A stretch of DNA of 35,775 nt from Syntrophomonadaceae bacterium (GCA_012840405.1 DULM01000148.1:1-35775); one strand, 5' to 3'. Numbered from the stretch's first letter, positions 16,530 through 25,967 are shown. Notes: generated from the letters alone by a model not told the origin. A program made the numbers and translations.

Positions 16530-17894
16530 ATGATCGATCTAAACGGAAAAAAAGTTCTTGTTATAGGATTGGCACGCAGCGGACAGGCTGCTGTCCGTTT
16601 TCTGAGCAATCAGGGGGCAAAGGTTACCGGGACTGACTGTAAAAAAGAAGAATTGTTGGGTTATGAGTTTGAGCGGTTAAAGGATTTACCGGTTAGCTTG
16701 ATCACTGGTGGTTACCCTGAGGTGAAGGCTGGGGACTATGATTTGGTAATAGTCAGCCCCGGTGTGCCTGGGAATATCAAACTGCTCAAGGAGCTAGAGG
16801 AATATGGTATTCCAATCTGGAGTGAATTGGAACTGGCTGCGCAGTTTATTGAAGAACCGATGATAGCTGTGACCGGAACCAATGGTAAAACCACTTCAAC
16901 ATCTTTGATTGGCTATATATTTGCAAAAGCAGGAATTAATGCTGTGGTTGCCGGCAATATTGGGATTCCTTTGATCCAGGAGGTAGAACAAAATCTCCGC
17001 AACAGGGATAAAAAATACTGGATAGTAGAAGTTAGTTCTTTTCAACTGGAACGGGTCCAGTCTTTCAGACCGAAGATCGCTGTTTTTTTGAATTTAACTC
17101 CGGATCATTTGGACAGACATGGAGACCTTGAAAGCTATGGATTGATTAAAGCTCGTATCTTCGCCAATCAAAAGTCCAGTGATTTTGCGGTGATCAACCT
17201 AGATGATCCTTGGCTGTCAACTCATAAGGACTATATTCCCAGCCGGATCTGGGGTTTTTCTGCCAGCAGCTTACCAGAGGAAGGGATTGGATTGTGTGGC
17301 TCAAAGGTCATTTATAGCTGTCATGGTATCAAGGAAACCCTTTGCTCTGTAGCTGAGATCAGGCTGCCCGGTCCCCATAATCTGGAGAATGTTCTGGCAG
17401 CCTCTGCCGCATCCCTGCTGGCAGGTATCGACAAAGATATTGTGGCTGAAGCTCTGCGTACCTTTCCCGGTGTTCCCCACCGTCTGGAGGAGGTGCGTTC
17501 AGTTAACGGAGTGCGATATATTAATGATTCAAAAGGAACAAATCCAGAGGCAGTTATCAAAGCCTTGGCTTCCTTCACAGAACCAATAATTTTGATCGCA
17601 GGAGGACAGCACAAAGGAAGTGACCTGAGTGAACTTGTCCACAAGATCAAGGAAAAGGTCAAAGCGCTCATTCTTCTTGGAGAAGCTGCTCCTCTGTTTC
17701 GCAAGAAGGCAGAGGAGGCAGGATATAACAGGATCTGGGATGTCAGCTCACTTCCTGAGGCAGTTAAACTGGCGCACAGAATTGCCCAACCGGGTGATAT
17801 TGTGCTCCTGTCACCGGGCTGTGCCAGTTGGGACATGTTTCGGGATTATGAGGAGCGGGGCGAACTTTTCCGTGCAGAAGTTAGGAAACTGTGA
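16530..17894 (+). CDS. murD: UDP-MurNAc-L-Ala:D-Glu ligase
   Basis: MurD adds D-glutamate to UDP-MurNAc-L-Ala. LVIGLARSGQAAVRFL is the N-terminal Rossmann-like uridine-binding domain. AVTGTNGKTTSTSLIGYIF is the ATP loop. LNLTPDHLDRHG and GVRYINDSKGTNPEAVIKAL are conserved core and C-terminal motifs. At 454 aa it is of typical length. AGGAG precedes ATG 16530 by about 7 nt. The preceding 33-bp gap shows no promoter. Confidence 0.97.
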   Translation: MIDLNGKKVLVIGLARSGQAAVRFLSNQGAKVTGTDCKKEELLGYEFERLKDLPVSLITGGYPEVKAGDYDLVIVSPGVPGNIKLLKELEEYGIPIWSELELAAQFIEEPMIAVTGTNGKTTSTSLIGYIFAKAGINAVVAGNIGIPLIQEVEQNLRNRDKKYWIVEVSSFQLERVQSFRPKIAVFLNLTPDHLDRHGDLESYGLIKARIFANQKSSDFAVINLDDPWLSTHKDYIPSRIWGFSASSLPEEGIGLCGSKVIYSCHGIKETLCSVAEIRLPGPHNLENVLAASAASLLAGIDKDIVAEALRTFPGVPHRLEEVRSVNGVRYINDSKGTNPEAVIKALASFTEPIILIAGGQHKGSDLSELVHKIKEKVKALILLGEAAPLFRKKAEEAGYNRIWDVSSLPEAVKLAHRIAQPGDIVLLSPGCASWDMFRDYEERGELFRAEVRKL

Positions 17895-17908
17895 AGGAGG
17901 GGGTTAAA

Positions 17909-19009
17909 ATGAAAAAAGCGCGCCAAGCCCCTGATTTTATATTGTTTATTATTGTATTATTGTTATTGACCTTTGGAATTGTGATGGTCTATAGTGCAAG
18001 CTATGTTTCTGCACAGGTCACCTATGCTGATGGCGCTCATTTTTTTAAACGCCAGCTGATCTGGGCAGTGCTTGGTATCATTGCTATGATTGTGGTAATG
18101 AAAATCGATTACAGTTTCTACTATAAATGGGGATACCAACTGTTCGGATTGGCTGTCCTGCTCTTAATTTTGCTGTTTGTTCCTGGGGTGGGGATCACCA
18201 TTAAAGATGCTACCCGCTGGATCGGGGTTGGATCCCTTACTTTTCAGCCTTCAGAGATTGCCAAACTGGGCATGGTATTTTTCTTAGCGAAATATTTAGT
18301 AGATAATCAGAACCAGATCAAGCAATTTTTTAAAGGCTTTGTTCCACCACTTTTAGTGGTTGGATGTGTTTGTCTGCTGATTATCAAACAACCGGATTTG
18401 GGGACAGCAGTTACTATTGCGGCAACAGCTTATGTTTTGCTGTTGGTGGCGGGAGCACGCTTCACTCACCTGGGGTTTTTAGCAGCTTTGGGCTGCGGGT
18501 TGGTGGCTATGGCCATCAAAATGGCACCCTATCGGATGCAACGCATCACCGCTTTCCTCGATCCCTGGGCTGATCCCTTGGGAGATGGTTTTCAAACTAT
18601 TCAATCCCTTTTAGCGGTTGGTTCAGGTAGAATTTTTGGTACAGGCCTTGGGCACGGGAGGCAGAAATTTCTCTATCTGCCGGAACAGCAGACCGATTTT
18701 ATTTTTGCGGTTTTAGCTGAAGAGATGGGATTCCTGGGAGCATCATTTGTTGTTCTGCTGTTCCTGGCATTTGCCTGGAGAGGATTGAGAATAGCTATCA
18801 AGGCTCCAGACTTTTTTGGCGCATTGCTGGCGACAGGTATAACTGCCATGGTTGTGGTACAGGCAGCGATCAATATTGGTGTTGTCACAGGAAGTCTTCC
18901 TGTTACGGGAATCACCCTTCCTTTTATCAGTTACGGTGGTTCATCATTAACTTTGAATCTATTGGGAATCGGAATACTGTTGAACATTTCACGATATGTG
19001 AGAGAATAG
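17909..19009 (+). CDS. spoVE: SEDS peptidoglycan glycosyltransferase SpoVE/FtsW
   Basis: An integral membrane protein of the SEDS family (about ten helices) that polymerises lipid II with its partner class B PBP. Conserved stretches include IDYSFYYKWGYQLF, KDATRWIGVGSLTFQPSE, GLGHGRQKFLYLPEQQTDFIF (quoted in part: LPEQQTDFIFAVLAEE) and PFISYGGSSLTLNL. The track start GTG 17891 overlaps murD and precedes the SD. AAGGAGG (17894-17900) places ATG 17909 at 8-nt spacing, giving 366 aa, the length of Bacillus SpoVE. Its place between murD and murG also matches spoVE. As the only SEDS gene here it may also act in vegetative division, so ftsW is an equally fair name. Confidence 0.93.
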   Translation: MKKARQAPDFILFIIVLLLLTFGIVMVYSASYVSAQVTYADGAHFFKRQLIWAVLGIIAMIVVMKIDYSFYYKWGYQLFGLAVLLLILLFVPGVGITIKDATRWIGVGSLTFQPSEIAKLGMVFFLAKYLVDNQNQIKQFFKGFVPPLLVVGCVCLLIIKQPDLGTAVTIAATAYVLLLVAGARFTHLGFLAALGCGLVAMAIKMAPYRMQRITAFLDPWADPLGDGFQTIQSLLAVGSGRIFGTGLGHGRQKFLYLPEQQTDFIFAVLAEEMGFLGASFVVLLFLAFAWRGLRIAIKAPDFFGALLATGITAMVVVQAAINIGVVTGSLPVTGITLPFISYGGSSLTLNLLGIGILLNISRYVRE

Positions 19010-19020
19010 GAGAATAAAAA

Positions 19021-20172
19021 ATGCGTGTCATGCTTACTGGTGGGGGTACAGGAGGACACCTCTACCCAGCATTAGCTGTTGCGGGATTATTGCGAAAATT
19101 GGATCCAGATGGAGAAATTCTTTTTGTGGGAACAGGAGAAGGGTTGGAAAGCAGAGTTGTTCCCCAAGAGGGGTATTCTTTTTGTCAGATAGCGGCAGGA
19201 AAATGGCCGCGCAAAATATCTATCGATGGAATCAAATCCTTATTTTCACTGGGTAAGGGTTTTATACAAGGTATCAGACTCATCAAACAGTTTCATCCGG
19301 ATGCAGTCTTGGCAACCGGTGGTTATGTATCTGTGCCTTTGGGTATTGCTGCAGCCGTTTTAGGTGTACCCCTCTTACTGCATGAGCAGAACTCTGTTCC
19401 CGGTATGGCTAATAAACTGCTGTCACGCTGGGCTGAGGTATTATTTACCACCTTTCCTTTGGACAAGGGATCTTTTTCATCCAGGGCGAAAATAATTCAT
19501 GTAGGTCTTCCGGTACGCTCTGAAATTTTAAATGTGAAACGAGAGGACGGAATTAACTTTTTCGGTTTTGAAGCTGACCGTTTGACAATTCTAGTTACAG
19601 GGGGGAGCAGGGGAGCACGGCGCCTTAACCAGGTCCTTTTGGAGGTCTACGAGGAGATCTGTAAGGATGGATCCTTTCCAGCTCTGCAGATCATCCATCT
19701 CACCGGTAGAACAGAGTATCAGCAGGTATGCCATGAAATGGCAAAGAAGGGATTAACAACCGTAAAATTTGGTAAAATAGTTATAAAGCCATATTTGGAA
19801 GAGATGGAATATGCTTTAGCTGCTGCAGACCTGGTCATCAGCCGTGCTGGTGCTGCTACACTTGCAGAGATTACGGCTCGAGGGATTCCGGCGGTTTTGA
19901 TACCTTATCCCTATGCTACCGGAAATCACCAGTATCATAATGCTCGCTTTTTAAAGGACAGAGGGGCGGCAGTGTTAATTCCTGAAAGTGAATTAAATGC
20001 TAAGCGAATGTTCCGGGAATTAAGGAAGTTGATTGAGAATATCCAACTCCGTGAAAAGATGGCTGAACAATCCCGTAAAATCGGGCGCCCTCAGGCAGGA
20101 GAGTATATTGCCGAATTTCTGCTTAATGTTGGCAAAAAGTCACACTGCACCTCCCCGGTGGGAAAGACATAA
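19021..20172 (+). CDS. murG: UDP-GlcNAc:undecaprenyl-pyrophosphoryl-MurNAc-pentapeptide transferase
   Basis: MurG is a GT-B glycosyltransferase at the inner face of the membrane that converts lipid I to lipid II. The N-terminal glycine-rich loop GGGTGGHLYPALAVA, LHEQNSVPGMANKLL, TGGSRGARRLNQ and the donor-binding SRAGAATLAEITARGIPAVL are all present. At 383 aa it is about 20 residues longer than many MurG proteins, the extra being a C-terminal tail ending KKSHCTSPVGKT. AGGAG lies upstream of ATG 19021. Confidence 0.96.
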   Translation: MRVMLTGGGTGGHLYPALAVAGLLRKLDPDGEILFVGTGEGLESRVVPQEGYSFCQIAAGKWPRKISIDGIKSLFSLGKGFIQGIRLIKQFHPDAVLATGGYVSVPLGIAAAVLGVPLLLHEQNSVPGMANKLLSRWAEVLFTTFPLDKGSFSSRAKIIHVGLPVRSEILNVKREDGINFFGFEADRLTILVTGGSRGARRLNQVLLEVYEEICKDGSFPALQIIHLTGRTEYQQVCHEMAKKGLTTVKFGKIVIKPYLEEMEYALAAADLVISRAGAATLAEITARGIPAVLIPYPYATGNHQYHNARFLKDRGAAVLIPESELNAKRMFRELRKLIENIQLREKMAEQSRKIGRPQAGEYIAEFLLNVGKKSHCTSPVGKT

Positions 20173-20232
20173 ACTGTTGTTGTGGCAACTGATGAAAAAC
20201 AGGATGCAGTGCTCAAGGGAGGAGATTATTTA

Positions 20233-21609
20233 GTGGCTGGCAAGTGGTATCATTTTATTGGAATCGGCGGTGTGGGTATGAGCGGTCTTGCCCGGGTTCT
20301 GCTTGAAATGGGGATGCGGGTTAGTGGTTCTGATATGGCCTCATCACCGGTCACAGAAAAGCTGAAAATGATGGGTGCTCAGATCTACATTGGACATAGT
20401 GAGGATAACATTAAAGAAGATATGGATGTTGTGGTTATTTCTTCTGCCATACACCCTAACAATATCGAATTAAGCACTGCCCGCCAGCGGGGATTAAAAG
20501 TGCTTAAACGGGGCGAACTGTTAGCGCAATTGATGGATTCCTATCAGGGAATCGCGATTACAGGTTCCCATGGGAAAACAACAACCAGTGCCATGATCTC
20601 TGTGCTGTTGATGGAGAACGGCTATGACCCTACCTGTCTGGTAGGCGGTCACATAGCTGCCCTGGGGGGCAATGCCCGCTTAGGCAGAGGCGCATACCTT
20701 GTAGCTGAATCAGATGAAAGCGATGGGTCATTTCTTAAGCAGAAGCCGAATATTGCAGTTATTACCAATATTGATGATGATCACCTGGATTATTATAGTG
20801 ATTTGACCGGAATTCTCAAGGCCTTTCAGGATTATTTAAGCCGCATTAAGCCAGGTGGCCTCGCTGTGCTCTGCTATGATAATCCTAATGTACGCCGTTT
20901 AGATATCAGTCAGGTCAATGCTGTCACTTATGGTTTAGAAGGCGACTCTGATTATCAGGCAAAAGAGATCAAGCAGATGGGCTTTACCACTGAAGGGAAA
21001 GTATACCACCGCGGGAGTCTGCTGGGTACTTTAAAGCTTTCTGTACCAGGGTTACATAATATGCAGAACGCCCTAGCAGCAGTTGCTGTTGGTATGCATT
21101 TGGGTATGGATTTTTCCAGTATAGCAGTTGCCCTTTCCCATTTCAAAGGTGTCCAACGCCGTTTTCAACTGGTAGCTCAATTTGATGGGATTAAAATTAT
21201 CGATGATTATGCCCACCACCCCACAGAAATAAAAGCTTTGATGAAAGCTGCATTGGGTGTTAAGAAAAATAGACTGATCACAGTTTTTCAGCCCCATCGT
21301 TACACCAGAACCAAGCTCTTGAAAGAGGAGTTTGGTAAGGCTTTTGCAGGAAGTGATCTGGTTATAGTAACAGATATCTATTCTGCAGGTGAGTTGCCTT
21401 TAGATGGTGTTAGTGCTGAAGGCATTGTTCAGGAATTGCGCAAAAATGGTGAGAATGTGGTTTATATCAACTCACTTGAAGATGTGGTACAGTACCTGAT
21501 CAGAGAAGTACATTCTGGAGATACTGTGCTAACCGTAGGGGCAGGGAATGTCTGGACTGTAGGAAAGAACATCGCTCAGAATATCAAACATCATTATCGG
21601 CACAATTAA
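20233..21609 (+). CDS. murC: UDP-MurNAc:L-alanine ligase
   Basis: MurC adds the first amino acid, L-alanine, to UDP-MurNAc. FIGIGGVGMSGLARVL is the N-terminal nucleotide fold, GSHGKTTTSAMISVLL the ATP loop, and IIDDYAHHPTEIKALMKAAL with FQPHRYTRT the C-terminal core. The track begins at GTG 20182 with no SD. AAGGGAGGAG (20215-20224) points to GTG 20233 (10-nt spacing), giving M-AGKWYHFIGIGGVGM, the normal beginning (458 aa). The 60-bp stretch after murG is therefore non-coding leader. Confidence 0.95.
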   Translation: MAGKWYHFIGIGGVGMSGLARVLLEMGMRVSGSDMASSPVTEKLKMMGAQIYIGHSEDNIKEDMDVVVISSAIHPNNIELSTARQRGLKVLKRGELLAQLMDSYQGIAITGSHGKTTTSAMISVLLMENGYDPTCLVGGHIAALGGNARLGRGAYLVAESDESDGSFLKQKPNIAVITNIDDDHLDYYSDLTGILKAFQDYLSRIKPGGLAVLCYDNPNVRRLDISQVNAVTYGLEGDSDYQAKEIKQMGFTTEGKVYHRGSLLGTLKLSVPGLHNMQNALAAVAVGMHLGMDFSSIAVALSHFKGVQRRFQLVAQFDGIKIIDDYAHHPTEIKALMKAALGVKKNRLITVFQPHRYTRTKLLKEEFGKAFAGSDLVIVTDIYSAGELPLDGVSAEGIVQELRKNGENVVYINSLEDVVQYLIREVHSGDTVLTVGAGNVWTVGKNIAQNIKHHYRHN

Positions 21610-21623
21610 GGAGTTTTACTCAT

Positions 21624-22538
21624 ATGAAATGGCAGGAATTGGCCAACCAACTCAGGCAAAAAATAGATGGCCAGGTGCTGGCCAATGCTCCTATGAAGCA
21701 GCATACAACATGGAGAGTAGGGGGACCAGCAGATCTGTTGGTCATCCCTCAGACAGTAAAAGATGTCCATGAAACATTGCTCTTTACAAAACACCATCGA
21801 CTGCCTTTGATGGCTATTGGTAATGGCTCCAATCTTCTGGTGCTGGATGGCGGTATCAGGGGTGTGGTTTTGAAACTTAGCGGTGGTCTTAAATCACAGT
21901 ATCTGGATGGTAATTTCCTGGTTGCAGAAGGTGGGGCGATGCTGCCTTCCCTGGCGAGGATGGCCCTTAATAATTCACTGAGCGGTCTAGAGTTCGCTGT
22001 GGGGATTCCGGCTACTCTAGGAGGAGCTATTGTCATGAATGCAGGGGCTTTCGGCCAGGATATCGGATCCCTGATCAGCCAAGTGGAGGTTATTGATTTT
22101 GAGGGGAAGCAGCAGGTATTGTCCAGGGATGAACTGACCTTTGGCTACCGGAAATCCTCTTTGCAGGATAAAAACATGATAATTTTAAGAGCTACCCTTC
22201 AGTTGAAAGCAGGCAAAAAAGAGGATATTGCTGCCAGCATGGAAGCTAAACTCTCCTTGCGCAATAATATGCAACCCCTGGAATACCCTACTGCCGGCAG
22301 TGTTTTTCGCAACCCTGTAGGTGATTATGCGGGAAGATTGATCGAGGCAGTAGGGCTCAAGGGGCACAGCATCGGAGATGCTGAGATATCAACGAAGCAC
22401 GCCAATTTCATTATTAATCGCGGTAATGCCACAGGAGGCGAAATTCTAACCCTCATCAGGACCATCCAAGAGCGGGTTTTCGAACGGGAGGGGGTAATGC
22501 TAGTCCCCGAGGTCTTGATCGTGGGGGAAGAAGGGTGA
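21624..22538 (+). CDS. murB: UDP-N-acetylenolpyruvoylglucosamine reductase
   Basis: MurB is an FAD enzyme that reduces the enolpyruvyl group made by MurA, using NADPH, to yield UDP-MurNAc. NTT-like HTTWRVGGPADLLVIP, GNGSNLLVLDGGIRGVV and GLEFAVGIPATLGGAIVMNAGAFG form the FAD domain. Ser226 in AGSVFRNP is the expected proton donor, and GHSIGDAEISTKHANFIIN ends the substrate domain. Length is 304 aa. AAGGAG is about 10 nt before ATG 21624. murA starts 6 bp after its stop. Confidence 0.97.
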   Translation: MKWQELANQLRQKIDGQVLANAPMKQHTTWRVGGPADLLVIPQTVKDVHETLLFTKHHRLPLMAIGNGSNLLVLDGGIRGVVLKLSGGLKSQYLDGNFLVAEGGAMLPSLARMALNNSLSGLEFAVGIPATLGGAIVMNAGAFGQDIGSLISQVEVIDFEGKQQVLSRDELTFGYRKSSLQDKNMIILRATLQLKAGKKEDIAASMEAKLSLRNNMQPLEYPTAGSVFRNPVGDYAGRLIEAVGLKGHSIGDAEISTKHANFIINRGNATGGEILTLIRTIQERVFEREGVMLVPEVLIVGEEG

Positions 22539-22544
22539 GTTGGT

Positions 22545-23807
22545 GTGGAGAGGTTGATTGTAACTGGAGGGACACCACTGAGGGGCTCGATAGCAGTCAG
22601 TGGGGCAAAAAACGCGATTTTACCGATTATGGCAGCATCACTGCTTTCTGAAAGCCGTGTGGTGCTTGAGGGAGTGCCTTTTTTAAAAGATGTGCAAACC
22701 ATGAAGGAAACGCTGGAATCATTGGGTGCTAAGATCAAATTGACCGGTGATACCATTGAGGTGAATCCATCTGGTTTACATTCTCAGGAAGTACCTTCTT
22801 CTTTAGCCAGGCGTATGCGAGCTTCCAATTTGGTAATGGGGCCCTTGCTTGGACGGTTTGGGACTTTTAAGGCCTCCTACCCTGGTGGATGCACAATTGG
22901 GTCCCGTCCCATGGACTTGCATATAAAGGGTTTTGAAGCTCTGGGAGCGAAAATTGATGAGGATCACGGTTATATTAAAGCTGAGGCAGCCAAACTTAAG
23001 GGAACAGAGATACACCTTGATTTTCCCAGTGTTGGTGCCACTGAGAATATCATGATGGCTGCTACTCTGGCTGAAGGGACTACCATTATTAGAAATGCTG
23101 CCCGTGAGCCGGAAATTGTTGATTTGCAGAACTATTTGAATAAAATGGGTGCCCGGATCAGGGGGGCAGGAATGGATAGCATCCGCATTGACGGTGTAAA
23201 GAAGCTGAACAGGGAGATTAGCTATCGGGTTATCCCTGACCGGATTGAAACAGGAACCTTTATGGTAGCGGCAGCTATCACCAGAGGAGAGTTGGTTATT
23301 GAAAATGCTATCCCTGAGCATGTGGAAGCTGTCACAGCCAAACTCAGGGAAGCAGGTGTTCAAGTTCGAGAGGAAGATGACCGGATTATTGTTAAAGGTT
23401 CTCCTGTCTGGAAAGGGTTGGATATAAGAACTATGCCTTTTCCAGGGTTCCCTACAGATATGCAGCCTCAGATGATGGTTTTTCTCTGTTTGGCTCAAGG
23501 AACAAGTATTATCACCGAAAATATATTTGAAAACCGCTACAGACATGTAGGAGAATTAAGACGAATGGGGGGGCAGATTCAATTAGAGGGAAGAAGTGCC
23601 ATAATCAAAGGTGTGCCACGGTTGACAGGAACTGTTGTTGAGGCAACGGACCTCAGGGCAGGAGCAGCATTGGTTTTGGGAGGGCTTGCTGCGGAGAATA
23701 CAACTGTAATAGAAGGGGTACATCACCTGGATCGGGGCTACGGAAATTTAGAGGAGCGGCTGCGGATGCTGGGAGCTCAGATTTATCGTGAAACTAATTT
23801 ATCGTGA
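22545..23807 (+). CDS. murA: UDP-N-acetylglucosamine 1-carboxyvinyltransferase
   Basis: MurA catalyses the first committed step of peptidoglycan synthesis, adding enolpyruvate from PEP to UDP-GlcNAc. The fold is two inside-out alpha/beta barrels. SGAKNAILPIMAASLL opens the protein, and Cys116 in PGGCTIGSRP is the residue alkylated by fosfomycin in other MurA enzymes. PFPGFPTDMQPQ and ENIFENRYRHV are intact. It is 420 aa, starting at GTG 22545 with a weak SD (AAGGG). The extreme C-terminus (ETNLS) results from a small DNA duplication, described separately. Confidence 0.97.
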   Translation: MERLIVTGGTPLRGSIAVSGAKNAILPIMAASLLSESRVVLEGVPFLKDVQTMKETLESLGAKIKLTGDTIEVNPSGLHSQEVPSSLARRMRASNLVMGPLLGRFGTFKASYPGGCTIGSRPMDLHIKGFEALGAKIDEDHGYIKAEAAKLKGTEIHLDFPSVGATENIMMAATLAEGTTIIRNAAREPEIVDLQNYLNKMGARIRGAGMDSIRIDGVKKLNREISYRVIPDRIETGTFMVAAAITRGELVIENAIPEHVEAVTAKLREAGVQVREEDDRIIVKGSPVWKGLDIRTMPFPGFPTDMQPQMMVFLCLAQGTSIITENIFENRYRHVGELRRMGGQIQLEGRSAIIKGVPRLTGTVVEATDLRAGAALVLGGLAAENTTVIEGVHHLDRGYGNLEERLRMLGAQIYRETNLS

Positions 23808-23809
23808 AA
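23781..23809 (+). repeat. 16-bp-period direct repeat at the murA 3' end
   Basis: ATTTATCGTGAAA occurs at 23781-23793 and again at 23797-23809. The murA stop TGA is read from the second copy in a shifted frame. Confidence 0.85.
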
Positions 23810-23852
23810 GGTGATACTATCTACTATTTTTTTTAAATCAGGGAGGACAAGC

Positions 23853-24650
23853 ATGTCTTCTACCAAAACCCGAAGAAAGCGCAGGGTAAAAAAGAACCCG
23901 CGCAAAATAATTAAAGCACTAAGGAATCTGCTGATCATAACTACTAGTGTTTTGGCCTTTTACTATTTTACCCAGTCCCCTTTTTTTGCCTTGAAAGAAA
24001 TTGAGGTAAAAGGGAACAAACAACTCCCACAAACTGAGCTCATCCAAAAAAGCGGTTTAAGCCTGGGAATCAACTACTTTGATATTGATACCGGTCTGGT
24101 TACAAAGCGATTATCCTCTATTCCTGTGATCGCATCTGTGGAAGTGAAAAAAAGCCTCCCCAACCGGATGGAGATTGTGGTCAAGGAGCGGGAACCGCTG
24201 GCCCTTTACTGCACCCAGGATAGTTTTGCTGTGATCGATGGTCAAGGTTACTGCCTTGAAAATAATGTTTCGATACAGGATTATGATCTGCCCATTATCA
24301 CTGGATTAACCCCAGATGTACTGCAGCCGGGGGAGAAGGTCAGTAATAAAGAATGTCTGCAGTCGGTTCTCGCAGTTTTAGATGAGGATGTGCAGCAGTT
24401 GATTTCCGAGATTGATCTTGCCCAGGAGAACAGCCTTATTGCCTATACCAGACAAGGGATTCCTCTGCTTTTGGGTACCCCGGACCAACTGTCAGAGAAG
24501 ATTAAAATGGCTGTTTCTTATCTTAATCTGCTAGCTACTGTTGAGGGGATCGAATATGTGGATATCAGAAGCCTAAATGCTCCTGCAGTGAAATGTGAAG
24601 GAAAAAATATAGAAAAAATAGAAAATTCAATCCCATTAGCAGAAAATTAG
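23853..24650 (+). CDS. ftsQ: cell division protein FtsQ/DivIB
   Basis: A bitopic membrane protein of 265 aa. It has a very basic cytoplasmic tail (TRRKRRVKKNPRK), one membrane helix (LLIITTSVLAFYYFTQ), then an extracellular POTRA domain beginning ALKEIEVKGNKQLPQTELIQ. The FtsQ beta domain follows (VKEREPLALYC, YVDIRSLNAPAV). It forms the FtsQ-FtsL-DivIC complex at the septum. The track start at 23811 overlaps non-coding sequence. GGGAGG (23841-23846) sets ATG 23853 at 6-nt spacing. Confidence 0.92.
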   Translation: MSSTKTRRKRRVKKNPRKIIKALRNLLIITTSVLAFYYFTQSPFFALKEIEVKGNKQLPQTELIQKSGLSLGINYFDIDTGLVTKRLSSIPVIASVEVKKSLPNRMEIVVKEREPLALYCTQDSFAVIDGQGYCLENNVSIQDYDLPIITGLTPDVLQPGEKVSNKECLQSVLAVLDEDVQQLISEIDLAQENSLIAYTRQGIPLLLGTPDQLSEKIKMAVSYLNLLATVEGIEYVDIRSLNAPAVKCEGKNIEKIENSIPLAEN

Positions 24651-24677
24651 AGGAAAAAATCGATTTGCGTTGAAAAG
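24649..24677 (+). promoter_or_regulatory. possible sigma-H promoter of ftsA-ftsZ
   Basis: AGAGGAAAA (24649-24657) fits the sigma-H -35 RNAGGAWWW at all positions. After 11 bp, GTTGAAAAG (24669-24677) fits RNNGAATWW except at two positions. The predicted start, near 24684, is just ahead of the ftsA SD. Bacillus ftsAZ also has a sigma-H promoter used at sporulation onset. Confidence 0.4.
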
Positions 24678-24715
24678 GTTTAAAGTGTGTGATATCTGGG
24701 TGGAGGTGCGGTAAT

Positions 24716-25945
24716 TTGACCCGGGGAAACCTTATTGTCAGCCTTGATCTGGGCAGTTCAAAGGTTGCTGTGATTGCTGGGGAGGTCGATCAGGAAGACC
24801 AAGTCCATGTGGTTGGTTTTGGTTCCGTGGCATCAAATGGAATCCGTAAGGGTAATATCATTGATATAGAAAACACGGTACGTGCCATAGAAGCTGCTGT
24901 GGAACAGGCTGAACAGATGAGCGGGCGCCAGATCGAGGGTGGATATGTGGGGATCACAGGCCTCTTAGTTTCCTCACTCAATAATCGTGGCGTTGTTGCA
25001 GTCGCGGGTCCTGATCAGGAAATTACCCAAGAGGATGTGGATAGGGTCCTGCAAGCAGCACGTGTCATTGCCCTACCTTCCGACCGTAAAATCCTTCATG
25101 TTATACCCCGCCAGTATTTTGTTGATGGAAATGCAAATATAGTTGACCCGGTGGGTATGGTTGGGTCAAGATTAGAAGTAGAGACACATATTGTAACGAT
25201 TAACAATGCCACTCTCCAAAATGTTATCAAGTGCTGTGAACGAGCAGGATTTCATCCTTGGGAAATAGTATTCAACGGTTATGCCTCGGGTGAAGCAGTG
25301 CTTTTCCCGGCAGAAAAAGAGTTAGGAGCTGTGGTGGTAGATATTGGTGGGGGCACAACAGATATTGCTCTTTTTGACCAGGGAACCTTATGGTATACGG
25401 CAGTTCTTCCAGTGGGTGGGGATTACATCACCAGTGATCTGGCGGTTGGTCTGCGCACTCCACTAAATCAGGCAGAGATTATCAAAAAGGAGCATGGAGG
25501 AACACTCCCTGCACTAACATCAGATAGTGAATTTGTGGATGTTCCCAGTGTGGGGGGGAGGGAGACCTTCAGGGTATCTAAAAAAGTAGTTGCTAGCATT
25601 ATTGAACCACGTGTGCAGGAAATTCTCACTCTCGTAAAGAATAAATTGGAGAGTTCCGGTTATCCAGGTTTACTTCCAGGGGGAATTGTTCTGACCGGAG
25701 GAACTGCTTTAACCAGCGGAATTGCCGAACTGGCAGTGGATCTATTAGAAAAACCTGTCAGGATCGGATATCCCGAAGGTATCATTGGATTGGCTGATGT
25801 TGTACATAGCCCTGAGTATGCCACAGGTGTGGGGCTGTTGATGTATGGAGTCAGACGTTACCAGGCTATGCGAGAAAATGAAGACAGTTTTTTTGCGAAG
25901 AATATCTTCAGCAGGATTAAAAAATGGTTTCAAGATCTTTTTTAA
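24716..25945 (+). CDS. ftsA: cell division protein FtsA
   Basis: FtsA is an actin-like ATPase that tethers FtsZ filaments to the membrane. VSLDLGSSKVAVIAGEV is phosphate loop 1, VVVDIGGGTTDIALF phosphate loop 2, and GIVLTGGTALTSGI the adenosine motif. The C-terminus NIFSRIKKWFQDLF is the amphipathic membrane-targeting helix. TTG 24716 lies 9 nt after GGAGG (24702-24706) and gives M-TRGNLIVSLDLG (409 aa). The track start at 24689 precedes the SD and is rejected. ftsZ follows 22 bp later. Confidence 0.96.
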   Translation: MTRGNLIVSLDLGSSKVAVIAGEVDQEDQVHVVGFGSVASNGIRKGNIIDIENTVRAIEAAVEQAEQMSGRQIEGGYVGITGLLVSSLNNRGVVAVAGPDQEITQEDVDRVLQAARVIALPSDRKILHVIPRQYFVDGNANIVDPVGMVGSRLEVETHIVTINNATLQNVIKCCERAGFHPWEIVFNGYASGEAVLFPAEKELGAVVVDIGGGTTDIALFDQGTLWYTAVLPVGGDYITSDLAVGLRTPLNQAEIIKKEHGGTLPALTSDSEFVDVPSVGGRETFRVSKKVVASIIEPRVQEILTLVKNKLESSGYPGLLPGGIVLTGGTALTSGIAELAVDLLEKPVRIGYPEGIIGLADVVHSPEYATGVGLLMYGVRRYQAMRENEDSFFAKNIFSRIKKWFQDLF

Positions 25946-25967
25946 GAAGTGAGGGATTAACAGGGAG

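Noticed and set aside
22803-23546. 247-aa ORF on the - strand
   Set aside because: It is the antisense shadow of murA, low in recognisable motifs and rich in His, Ser and Asn as antisense frames often are.
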